DNA of 64,000 nucleotides from Rhodococcus koreensis (GTDB taxonomy: Bacteria; Actinomycetota; Actinomycetes; Mycobacteriales; Mycobacteriaceae): assembly GCF_900105905.1 (NCBI RefSeq), contig NZ_FNSV01000005.1, positions 2,666,001-2,730,000 on the forward strand, read 5' to 3'. Under the pieces are notes generated by a model. The model searched no databases. It saw only the letters and a program-made list of their open reading frames with translations, and was not told where the DNA came from. The translations under genes were made by a program, and so were the position numbers. The stretch's first letter is position 1. Each line of letters begins with the position of its first letter. Positions 42,676 to 54,100 of the stretch are shown here, in pieces.

Positions 42676-44349
42676 CCAGGGTTCCTGGTCGTCGCGGTAG
42701 CGGCGGGTGCGCCTCGGTGTGGGAGGCACCGGTGCGCCCGCCTGCTGCTCGTTGCCGTAGTGGTCGGGACCGCCGTACCACTGCTGACTCTGGTCGCCTT
42801 GGTACGCCGGGGCGCCCTGGTAGGCGGGGACTTCCTGCGGATCTCCCCCGTTCGGACCGTACTGGTGCGACGGGTATTCGTCGCGAACGTACGGGGCCGG
42901 CTGCTGCGGTGCCGGCGGCTGCGGTGCCTGATGCTGAGGGGGCTGCTGCTGCACGGCAGGCTGCGCGGGGGCGGCCTGCTGCATCTGCGGCAGCGACTTG
43001 TCGGTCTCGTAGTAGTACTTGTACTCGTAGACTCCCCGTCCGCGGCTCGGCGTCATCGTGATGATCGTTCCGAGGATGGTTGCCCCGACGCTGTGCAGGT
43101 TGCCCACCGCCCGCGACAGCTGGTCCCGCTTGGTTTCGGCGTGCCGCGCGATGACCAGCGCGCCGTCCGACATCGCGGTCAGCACGGTCGCGTCGGTGAC
43201 CGGCAGCAGCGGCGACGCGTCGATGATCACATAGTCGAACCGTCCGCGCAGATCGGCCAGCACCTGGCGGGCCGTCTCCGTTCCGAGGAGCTCACTCGGG
43301 TTCGGCGGAATCGGTCCGGACGCCAGGACCGTGAGGCCCGAGTACTGTGTCGGCTGGAGAACGGCGTCGAGGTCGGCCTTGCCCGCCAGGACGCTGCTGA
43401 GGCCGACGGAACCGACGACACCGAGGTACTTCGACACCCGCGGCTTACGGAGGTCACCCTCGACCAGGCACACGTTCTGGCCGCCCTCCGCCAACACGAG
43501 CGCGATGTTGATGGCGGTGGTCGTCTTACCCTCGGTGGGCAGCGAACTGGTGACGACGATGACACGGGGCGGGTTGTCGACCTCGAGGAATTGCAAGTTC
43601 GTCCGCAGTTCCCGATAGGACTCCGCGCTCGACGAATGCCCCTCCGCGAAATTGATGGCCTGCTGCGTCTGCCGCTCCTTGTCGAACGGGATGGTGCCGA
43701 TCAGTGCGGAACCGGCCAGCTCCTCGACGGTGCGGCGATCCTTGACCGTGTTGTCGAGGCGATCACGCAAGACCGCCAGCGCGAGACCGAGCAGCAATCC
43801 CACCGCTGCACCCAGCGCCAGGTTCCGCGTGGTCTTCGGGGAGACCGCCACCGACGGAGTCTGAGCCTGCTGCTCGACGACGACGCGGGCGGCAGGCGCG
43901 CCGCCACGCTCGGGCGTCTCCAATTCTCGTGCCATGACGACGAACTCGTCGGACAGGGCGTTCGCGATGTCGCGGGCGCGTTCCGGCGACGAATCCTGTA
44001 CCTTGACGTCGATCAGCACCGTGTCCGGCGCCGAGCTGGCCTTCACTTGCGATGCGAGTGCCGATGCCGTCATGTCGAGGCCGAGCTTGTCGATGGTTCG
44101 CTGCGCGAGGTTTTCACCGGTGAGCAGCTTGGTGTAGGACGTCACTCGCTGCTGCGAGAACAGATTGCCCTGGTATATCTCGTTGACTGATGCCCCGGAC
44201 GACGTGGACACGAACATGCGGGTCGACGCCTCGTACATCGGCGTGGTGAGCAGTGACGCTCCCAGCGCGCCGAGGATTGCCACGACGGTCGTCACGGCGA
44301 TGATTTTCCATCGTGCTTGCAGTATCCGCAGGTAGTCTTGTATTTCCAT
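42640..44349 (-). CDS. Polysaccharide-biosynthesis tyrosine autokinase (BY-kinase)
   Basis: The protein has 569 residues. The ATG at 44349 is chosen for GGGAGA 7 nt upstream; 44373 is the alternative. A Wzz chain-length domain is flanked by two transmembrane helices (IIAVTTVVAILGALGASLL and LALGAAVGLLLGLALAVL). The cytoplasmic kinase has Walker A SSLPTEGKTTT, Walker A' VEGDLRKPR and Walker B VIIDASPLLPV. The C-terminus is Gln/Pro-rich with about ten Tyr, the usual autophosphorylation cluster. It probably regulates exopolysaccharide polymer length together with the phosphatase and UDP-glucose dehydrogenase nearby. Confidence 0.92.
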   Translation of the reverse strand: MEIQDYLRILQARWKIIAVTTVVAILGALGASLLTTPMYEASTRMFVSTSSGASVNEIYQGNLFSQQRVTSYTKLLTGENLAQRTIDKLGLDMTASALASQVKASSAPDTVLIDVKVQDSSPERARDIANALSDEFVVMARELETPERGGAPAARVVVEQQAQTPSVAVSPKTTRNLALGAAVGLLLGLALAVLRDRLDNTVKDRRTVEELAGSALIGTIPFDKERQTQQAINFAEGHSSSAESYRELRTNLQFLEVDNPPRVIVVTSSLPTEGKTTTAINIALVLAEGGQNVCLVEGDLRKPRVSKYLGVVGSVGLSSVLAGKADLDAVLQPTQYSGLTVLASGPIPPNPSELLGTETARQVLADLRGRFDYVIIDASPLLPVTDATVLTAMSDGALVIARHAETKRDQLSRAVGNLHSVGATILGTIITMTPSRGRGVYEYKYYYETDKSLPQMQQAAPAQPAVQQQPPQHQAPQPPAPQQPAPYVRDEYPSHQYGPNGGDPQEVPAYQGAPAYQGDQSQQWYGGPDHYGNEQQAGAPVPPTPRRTRRYRDDQEPWSETDAPRDHTQ

Positions 44350-44470
44350 TATCGAGTCTCCCATCGACTTCACGCTCGGGGCTTGCGTGATCGTGCTGTC
44401 ATCTACTTCGTTTCGACCCGACTGAACCTCTGCATCGTAGTGATGGCCGCGGTCAGGGGCGGCAGCTGCT

Positions 44471-45170
44471 TCACGGTCCGGAGTGGCCCCCCGATCCCCG
44501 CAGCCTTCGGCCGATCACGGCAATTGGTCCACGCCCGACCATGTCTGCGTGCGCAGCATCGATGCGGTGTTCGGTGATGTCACCGCCGAAGTGTCGCCGC
44601 CAGTCCGGAACGAGTTCCGGATGATGATCGAGATCATATGCGGCCGTGAAGAACACGGCGTCGCCGTCGAATTGCCGGGGTTGATGGGTCGACGCGATCT
44701 GTTCGAGACGGATGAGGAGTTCGCCCAGCGACTGCACCCGATCGGCCGACACCGCGGCTCCGAGCTCTGCCGGAAGGTTCAGCTCGGGCCCGTTGCCGCC
44801 GACGTTCACGAGTGCGGCGCGGTGTTCTGGCAGCAGGGTGTCGAGCATCGCGAGGGTGGCCACTTCGTGGCCCGCTTCGTGTAGTTGCACGGCGATTTCC
44901 TGTGCCACGGTGCCGCCCAGCGACCAGCCGAGCAGGTGGTACGGACCGGCCGGCTGCACCGCGCGGATGGCGTCGATGTGGCGAGTGGCCAGTTCGGCAA
45001 TGGACGAGGGCAGGTTCGTGTCACCGGTTGCCTGTACTCCGTACAACACACGCCCGGGGAGATGCTCCGCGAGGCCGGTGTAGCACCACGCGATTCCCGC
45101 CGCGGGGTGGATGCAGAACAGTGGCGGTCCGTCGCCCTGTCCTCCGAGGCGCACCACAGCGGCCAACGGA
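44471..45170 (-). other. NRPS thioesterase domain
   Basis: The region starts after PCP6 at [14 protein letters not shown]. It has the nucleophile elbow GWSLGG and a later DAAHADMV segment with the probable catalytic His. This type I thioesterase would release the peptide by hydrolysis or cyclisation. Confidence 0.9.
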
Positions 45171-48100
45171 TCTTCGGACGAATCGCTGCCGGATTCGATG
45201 CGCTTGGCGAGTCGCGCGGCGGTGGGGTCGGTAAAGAGCCATTGGAGGGGCACGTCCTCGCCCAGCCTCGCGCGCAGTTCGTCGGCCGCCGCCACCGCGC
45301 CCATGGAGGTACCGCCCAGCGCGAAGAAATCTTGATCCGCGCCGATGGAATCCACTCCGATGACATCGGCCATTACCTCGGCGACCACCGTCTCCAGATA
45401 TCCTGACGGCGGTGTCATTCTTGGTGTGTCTGGATCGAATTCGGGCTCGGGAAGCGCGGATCGGTCGACTTTGCCCGACGGTAGTACAGGCAGGCTGTCC
45501 AGCACGACAACGGCGGACGGCACCAGATGCCGGGGCAGGACCGCGCGGGCGAATTCGCGCACATTGTGGGGGTTCAGCGTGGAGTCCCGCTCCATCACCA
45601 CGTAGGAGGCGAGGACACGCTGACCACCAGGAGCCACGACCGGTGTGGTGATCACGAACCGGACGTCGGGGTGTTGGGCCATGGCAACGTCCACCTCGGC
45701 AGGTTCGACGCGGATGCCGTGCAGCTGCACCTGAGCGTCATTACGTCCCAGATAGTCCAGGGCACCGTGTGTATTGCGGCGCACGAGGTCTCCGGTGCGG
45801 TACATCCGGTCCCCAGGTTTCCCGTACGGGTTCGGGACGAACTGCGTTGCAGTGAGACCACCCCGCCCGAGGTAACCACGGGCGACGCTGGTTCCGGACA
45901 GGTAGAGCTCGCCTGTCACGCCGTCGGGCACAGGGTGCAGCCGCCGGTCGAGCACGAGGGCGGCGGCAGCGTCGATCACGTCCCCGATGTCGACGCCGTC
46001 CTCGACGTCGGCCGGGGCAAGCGGTCCGGCGACCGACGCCAGGATGGTGAATTCCGTGGGACCGTACGCATTGAAGAGCCGATGATGCGACGCCCAGGTC
46101 GCCGCCAACGCGGCAGGTAGGCGTTCGCCGACCGACACCACGGTCCGGGGCCCTTCGTCGCCCAGGCTGCCGGCATCGAGAGTGGCCAGCACGGTGGGTG
46201 TCGCGACGAGATGAGTGATGCGCTCCCGGCGCACCACCTCGGCCAGCTGATCGCCGGCATAACTGAAGTCGGGTGCAATCACCAGGCTGCCCCCGGACGA
46301 CAGCGCGTAGAGCATTTCGAACAGTGAGGCGTCGAAGGTCGGGGAGGCCAGCTGGAGAACCCGCACGTCGCGGTCGATGTCGAGCACTGGCGCTTGTGCG
46401 GCAACCACATTCACCAGGCCGCGGTGCGGTACCACAACGCCCTTCGGCGTTCCGGTGGTGCCGGATGTGTAGATCACGTACGCGGCACCCTCCACCTGTG
46501 AGTACTTGTTAACCGCGGGCGGTTGACAAGTACTCACGGGCGAAAGCCACGGGACGCTGGATGGGAGCTCGGCGACGCGCTCGGACACGGTCAGCCCGAC
46601 CACGGCACCGGAGTCGGCGAGCATCCATTCCAGACGCTCGGTGGGATGTGCCGGGTCCAGCGACAGCCAGACCGCGCCCGCTTTCGCCACCGCCCACACG
46701 GCGGCCACCCAGTGTCGGCCGCGACCGGTCGCGACCGCGACCACGTCCTCGGGTCCGACGCCACGGTCCGAGAGCGCCCGGGCCCACCGCTCCGCCACGT
46801 CGTCCAGTTCTTCGTAGGTCCACTGCACTCCGTCGTCTTCGACGGCGACGGCGTGCGGGGTGGCCCGGACCTGTGTCTCGAAGATCTCGGCGACAGTCTT
46901 CGGCTGATAGTTCCGTGCGGGGCCGCTGACGAGGGCCGCACGTTCGCCCGCCTCGAGGATGTCGATGTCGCCGACGACCTCGGACGGATCGGTCAGGGCT
47001 GCGTCGAGGATTCGATCGAAGCGCTGTGCCAACGCCTGGGCGGTGGAGTCGCCGAACAGATCCGTGGCGTACAACAGCCGCAGTGTCAGCTCCCCTGCCG
47101 ATTCCGTGAAATCCCACACCAGGTCGAATTCAGCGGTGGCAGTGCCGGATCCGGCGGACTCGATCCCGGTTCCGGGCAGACCGACCGGCTGCGGCGCTGT
47201 GTGCTGGTACGCGAGCATCACCTGGAACAGCGGGTTGTACGAGGTGGAGCGGCGGGGGGCCACGCGCGCGACCACGTCGTCGAACGGCACGTCGGCGTGG
47301 GCGAACGCGTCGAGGTCAACCGTCCGCACCTGCTCGAGGAGCGCGGCAAAGCTTGTAGCGGAGTTCACTTCGGTGCGCAGGGCGACGGTGCCGACGAACA
47401 TCCCCACCAGGGCGTCGAGTGCGGGGTCGGGTCGTCCGGCAACGGCGGTCCCTGTGACGACGTCGGGGTGCCCACCTTCGCGCGACAGCAGAACGGCGAG
47501 CGCCGCGTGCAGCACCATGAACACCGTGACGCCCTGGCTGCGGGCGACGTCGGACAACCGTTGACGCACTTCGGCGTCCAGGGTCCGCTCGATGGTGGCT
47601 CCTTGGTGGCTCGGTTGGGCGGGCCGCGGACGGTCCGTGGGCAACGCGATCGGGCCGTCGATGCCGTCGAGCACCTGGGTCCAGTAGTCGAGCTGAGTAC
47701 GGGCGACGCTGCCGGGGCCCGCGGGGTCGCCGAGCACCTCGCGCAGCCACACGCTGTAATCCGCGTAATCGACGGGAAGCGGCGCCCATCGTGGTTCGTG
47801 ACCTCCGCGGCGAGCGGTGTAAGCAGTTTCGAGATCGGTAGCCAACCGGTCCATGGAGCCGCCGTCCAGCGCGATGTGGTGCACGACGGCGGCGAGCACG
47901 TGGTCACCGTCGGCTTCGGCCCACAGTTGCACGCGTAGGGGGGTATCCGACTCCAGGAGGAAGGGTCGGCGCACGAATTCCGCGACCTCGGCGGACACGT
48001 CGGCGCCGTGGACGGGACGCAGGTCGATGTCCACGGGAACGATCGTCTGGTGGGGGCCGGCCTCGTCCATGGGAAAGACTGTGCGCAGCACGGCATGCCG

Positions 48101-51100
48101 CTGCACGACGTCGGCGAGTGCGTACCGCAGAGCGCCCAGGTCGATGTCGCGGCCGAGACGATGGACGAATACGAGATGGTGCATCGAGGCGCTCGGATCG
48201 ACGCGGTGAAGCAGCCACAACCGTTGCTGGGCCGGCGACAGCGGAATCCGGGCGTCCGGGTCCCGCCGCACCAGTGGAATGCGGGTCGCGGCCGTGTGCC
48301 GCTGGCCGAGCCACACGGCCATCCCGTCGGCGGTGGGATGCTCGAACAGCGCTCTGACGGGTACGTCCACGCCGAACGCCGCCGACAGTCGCCCCGTCAC
48401 CGCGGTGGCGGACAGGGAGTCGCCGCCGATGTCGAAGAAGTTGCTGTGGGCACCGACGCTCGCACCTCCGAGCACTTCGGCGAACACCCCTGACACCAGT
48501 TCCCCGGCCGCGGTCCGCGGTGGGACCGCGGGGCCGGTGTCGATGTCGCTCGCTTCGAGCACCTGCAGGTCGAGTTTGCCGTTGGCGGTGAGCGGCAGGC
48601 TGTCGCGCACCTCGATGCGCTGCGGAACGAGATGCGACGGGAGTTGCCGGATCAACTCCGCGCGGAGCGATTCGGCAGCCATGCCCGTGCCCGTGACAAA
48701 GGCGACCAGCCGACCGTGGTGCAGCAGCACCACCGCCTGGGTGAGACCGGGCAGCGCCAGCAGTGCGGCTTCCACCTCGGCGGGCTCGATGCGCATGCCG
48801 CGCACCTTCACCTGACGGTCGGCGCGACCGACGTACGACAGTGTGCCGTCGGCGCGACGGTGCACCATGTCGCCGGTGCGGTAACGGCGGATTCCGGATT
48901 GTCCGGCAACGAAGTTCGCGGCTGTCAGCTCCGGGTCCGCGACGTAGCCGAGAGCCAGTCCCAGTCCCTCCAAATACAGTTCGCCGACGCCCCCGAGTGG
49001 TACCGGACGCAGCCGGTCGTCCAGGACCGTCGCCGTCGTACCGGGGACGGGTGTGCCGATGGTGACATCTGCGCCCACCTCGGCGAGGGTGGCGACCACC
49101 GTCGACTCGGTGGGCCCGTAGGCGTTGAGCATCAGCCGCCCCTCGCTCCAGGCCGCGGCCTGCACGGGGCCCAAGGCCTCGCCGCCCACGGCCACCACCT
49201 GGAGGGCGTCCAGTTCTCGCGGTTCGAGGGTCGCCAGGACGGAGGGTGTGGAGAGGTAATGCGTCACGTTCTGAGCGGTGAGCAGCTGCTGCAGTTCGGC
49301 GCCGCCGTAGACGTCGGGGGGTGCGACCACGAGGCAGGCGCCTGACCGGAAGGCCAGCAGCATCTCGAGCAGTGCCGCGTCGAAGGTGGGGTTGTAGCCG
49401 TGCAGTACCCGCGCCTCGGGGTGTACTCGGTACCGGCGGACGGCCTCGTCGGCGAGGGCGCCCAGTCCGCGGTGCGTGACGGCCACGCCCTTCGCGGCGC
49501 CCGTCGATCCGGACGTGTAGATGACGTACGCCACCGACGGTTGCGCCGACTGCTGTGCCTGCACCACCATCGCTTCCCGGCGTTCGGCGGGATGGGTCGG
49601 GTCGAGCGGCAGGAAGGTGGCCCCGGTCCGGGTGACGGCCCAGAGTTCGACCACGAAGTCGATCGAGCGCGGCATGCAGATTTGCACGACCGTCCCGGGT
49701 CCGGCGCCCTCGGCACGAAGTTGACCGGCCCGCAGTTCCGACGCCGCGGCCAGTTCGCGGTAGGACAGTGTCCGGGTGCCGTCGGTGAGAGCCGGACGGT
49801 CGGGGTGCGCGGCAGCGGTGGACAGGAGGATGTCGGTGAGGGTGCGGGGGTCGTCGGCGGGCCCACCGGTGAGCGGTGGTGCCGGAGTCAGCGCGATCTC
49901 CCCCACCAGCACCTGCGGATCGAGTGTGACAGCTTCCAGCACCTGCCCCAGAAGGACCGCCAATGAGGCTGCGGAACCGCGATCGAACAGGTCGGCGGCG
50001 TAGGCGACGGCCCCGTCCATACCGCCGGGTTCCTCGTCGTCCCAGTGTTCGCGAACTGTCACGTGGAGGTCGAATTTCGCTGTGCGGGTGTCGACTTCCC
50101 GAACTTCTACGCGAAGGCCGGCCACGTCGACGGCAGGAAGGTCGAGGTTCTCCACTGCCAGCGCGACCTGTGGTGTGCGTCCCCCGAGCAGGTCGGCGAT
50201 CGATTCGAAGGGCACGTCGGCGTGCTCGAACGCATCCACGTCGAAATCGCGCACCTGGGCCAGCAGTCCTGTGAACGGCATATCCGGCTGGACCTGTGCC
50301 CGCAGCGCGAGGGTGTTGACGAACATTCCGACCAGTGGGTCGAGGATGCGGTCGCCGCGGCCGGCGACCACGGTGGCAACGGTGACGTCGTGCTGCGCAC
50401 CGAGCCGCGACAGCAGCACCGACAGCGCGGCGTGCAGCACCATGAACGGCGTGGCGCGGTGGTCGTGAGCCAACCGGTGCACCGCTCGATGGACCGCGCC
50501 GGAGGTCCGGAAGGTCACCACCCCGGCGGCGCCACCCGAAGCGTCGATGCCCCGACGCCGATCCGGGAGGAGTGCGGCACCCGACTCGGCACCGTCGAGC
50601 GCGCGTCGCCAGTGCTCGATGCCGCGCGCCGAGTACTCGCTGCGCAGCAGTTCCTGCTCCCAGAGGGCGTAGTCGGCGAAGTGCAGAGGCAGCGGCGCCC
50701 AGTCGGGTGCCTCTCCGGCGCGACGAGCGTCGTAGGCGGTGAGCACGTCGGTCATCAGAGGGGTGAGCGACCACCCGTCGGCGGCGATGTGGTGGAGCAC
50801 CACGGCCAACACGTGCGAATCGGGGCCGATCTGCAGCAACCGGACCCGCAGGGGCATTTCGCAGGTGAGGTCGAAACCTTCGGACGCGAACGCGGCCACC
50901 ACGGATTCCACCGACTCCGGGGGTGTGTCCCGCGGCGTGAGGTCCAATTCGGGGGCTGAGAGGATCTGCTGGTGGGGTGACTCCCCTGCCGCTGCGGGGT
51001 ACTGGGTTCGCAGCACTTCGTGCCGGGACACGACGTCCGCAAGCGCCGCCGACAATGCGGGCACGTCGAGTGGCCCGTCCAGGCGCAGTGTCGCGGGCTG

Positions 51101-54100
51101 GTTGTAGGCTGCGGACGACGGGTCGCGACGGTTGAGCACCCACATCCGGTACTGGCTGCGCGACAATGGAATTCGATCCGGACGAGGCCGTGAGATGAGC
51201 GCGGGGCGCAGATCCGGTTCGGGGACGACGTCGTCGAGGACGCTGGCCAGTTCCGCAATCGTCGGGTGCGCGAAGAGGCTGCGCAACGACACCGGGTGGC
51301 CCATCACCTCCGAAAGCCGGGCCGTCAGCTGCGTAGCCAGCAGCGAGTTGCCACCCGCATCGAAGAAGTGCGCTCCGCGACCGGCCTCGGGAAGTTCGAG
51401 GACTTCGGCGAAGACCGCGGCCACGGCACGTTCGGTCTCCGTGGCGGGCGGTTCGTGCTCACCCGCACCGAGTTCGGGCGTGGGCAGGGAACGCAGATCG
51501 AGCTTGCCGTTGATCGTCCGCGGCGGCGAATCGAGTACCACGACGGCCGTCGGTACCAGGTACGACGGCAGCAGTTCGGCCAGGCGACGCCGTAGTCCGT
51601 CCGCGTCGAAGCCTGGGTGCTGCGGCAACACATAGGAGATGAGCGAGTCGGAGCCGGTGGGTGTGGGGCGCACGATCGTGGCCGCGAAGTCGACGTCGGC
51701 GACGCGGGCGATGGCGGCGTCGATCTCACTCGGTTCGACGCGGACGCCTCGGATCTTGACCTGGTTGTCGTTGCGGCCCAGGTACTCCAGCTCGTCACCG
51801 CTGCGCCAGCGCACCAGGTCGCCGGTGCGGTACAAGCGTGTGCCGCCCGGGCCGGCGACGAAGCGTTCCGCCGTCAACCCGGGTTGTCCGGCGTAGCCCC
51901 GGGCCAGCGCGCCGCCCGACAGGTACAGCTCACCGGGCACGCCTACCGGCACCGCGCGTAGCCGCTCGTCGAGCACGAGCGCGGCGACGCCCGGGATGGG
52001 TGTACCGATGGTCACCGGCGTTCCGGACGACAGCGGACGGGTCGCGATGGTGTACATCGTCGACTCGGCGGGGCCATATCCGTTGATCAGCCGGCGACCG
52101 GGCGCCCAACGGTCGACCAGTTCGGCTCCGAGTCGCTCTCCGCCCACCATCAGTACGTCCAGGTCGGGCAGCGCGATGTCGCCGACGGTCGCGAGAACGG
52201 TGGGGGTGACACAGGCGTGGGTGATCCGTTCGCGGCGAAGCAGCTCACCCAGTGCGGGACCAGCGAACTCGGTGTCGGAGGCAATCACGAGTGTGGCCCC
52301 GGACGCACCTGCGATCAGTACCTCGAGCAGGGTCATGTCGAACCCGGCGGCGGCGCGGTGCAGCACCCGCGATCCCGGTGCGGCGCCGAAGCGCGACGCG
52401 ACGTCCGCGTCGAGCGCGCCCAGGCCGGAGTCTGTCACCACCACGGCTTTGGGTGTGCCCGTGGTGCCGGACGTGAACACCACGTACGCCGTGTCCGTCG
52501 CCCGCGGCAGGCTGTCGGCGATGCCCTTCATCACGGCCACCCTGGCTTCGGGCAGAGCCGGGTCTACCAGGACGGGCGCTGCGCCTGCTTTCGCGATCGC
52601 CCACAACCTCACCACCGACTCGGCCGAACGAGGCGCCGACCAGACGACGCACTCGCCCGGCCGCACACCCGATTCGCGCAGTTCGCGGGCGACGACGTCG
52701 GAGCGGGCGTCGAGTTCCCGGTACGTCAGTTGGGTGCCGGAGTCGCGGACTGCCACGGCATCCGGCGCCACGTGAGCGCCGCGAGTGATCATGGCCCGCA
52801 AGGTCAGCGCGCCCGGTGTGCGGGGCCCGGTAGCGGGGACCAGGACGGAACGCTCGCGCGCGCTCAGCAGGTCCACATCGCCCACGAAGATGTCGGGGTC
52901 GGCGGTGACCGCCTCGAGGAACCGCACCAACTGCGCTGCGAACTCGACCACGGTGGCGTGGTCGTAGAGCTCCGCGTTGTAGCCGAAGTGCAGTGTCATC
53001 GGCTCGCCGGGGCCGGGCTCGGCGACGGTGAGCTGCAGATCGAAGTTCGCGTGCTCGACGTCGGGGATCACGGGGGTCACGGTCAACCCGGGCAGGGAGA
53101 GGTGTCCGGGCCGGTGTCGCTGCATCGAGAGTGCCACCTGGAACAGCGGGTGGTGCGACGCCGATCGCGGCGGGTTGAGCAGCTCCACCAACGTCTCGAA
53201 CGGCATGTCGGCGTGGGTGTAGGCCGCGATGTCACGTTCGTGTACGTGGGCGAGCAGTTCGACGAAGGTGGCGGTCGGGTCGACGGTTGCCCGCAAAACC
53301 AGGGTGCTGGCGAACATGCCGACGACGTCGTCGAGTTGCGGGTCGGTGCGGCCTGCGACGGCGGTGCCGATGGGGACGTCCGGGCCGCCGGTGTACCGGG
53401 AGAGCAGCGCCGCGAGTGCGGCGTGCAACACCATGAACGTCGTGGCCCGGTGGGTGCGCGCCAAGGCGGTCAGCGACTCGTGCAGCGCGGTGTCCACCAC
53501 CACCGCGTGGGCGGCTCCCTCCCCCGACGGGACGGCGGGGCGGGGACGGTCGGGCGGGAGCGTCACCTGTTCGGGCAGCCCTGCCAGGGCACCACACCAG
53601 TAGTTCGACAGTGCGTTCTCGGTGTTCTCGCTGTCTTCGGCCAGCATCCGACGCTGCCAGATGCTGAAGTCGCTGTATTGCACGGGCAGCGAGGACCATT
53701 CGGGGCCGACGCCACTCAGCCGGGCCCGATACGCCACCAGGGTATCCCTGATCAGCGGGGTCAGCGACCATGCGTCGGCGGCGATGTGGTGGACCACCAG
53801 GGTGAGTACGTGGGTGGTTGCGGCGGTCCGGTAGAGGCGCGCGCGCAGCGGCGGCTCGGCGGCCACGTCGAAACCGTCACCGGTGAGGGCCCGGACGTGG
53901 GCGTCGACGGCGTCGGCGGGAATGGCGATCGCAGTGAGGTCCAGCGGGATCTCGTCGGCCTCGAGCACCACCTGCTGCACACCGTCAGAGGTCCGCGGGT
54001 ACACGGTGCGCAGGGTGCGGTGGCGTTGCACGACGTCGCGCGCCGCGGCGGCTAATGCGTCCACGTCGAGGTCGCCGTCGAGTCGGACGATGAGCGGAAT

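Noticed and set aside
48290..48530. Epimerisation domain after the GGDS-type carrier of module 5
   Set aside because: The next domain has normal condensation motifs and is directly followed by an adenylation domain, so it is an ordinary condensation domain.
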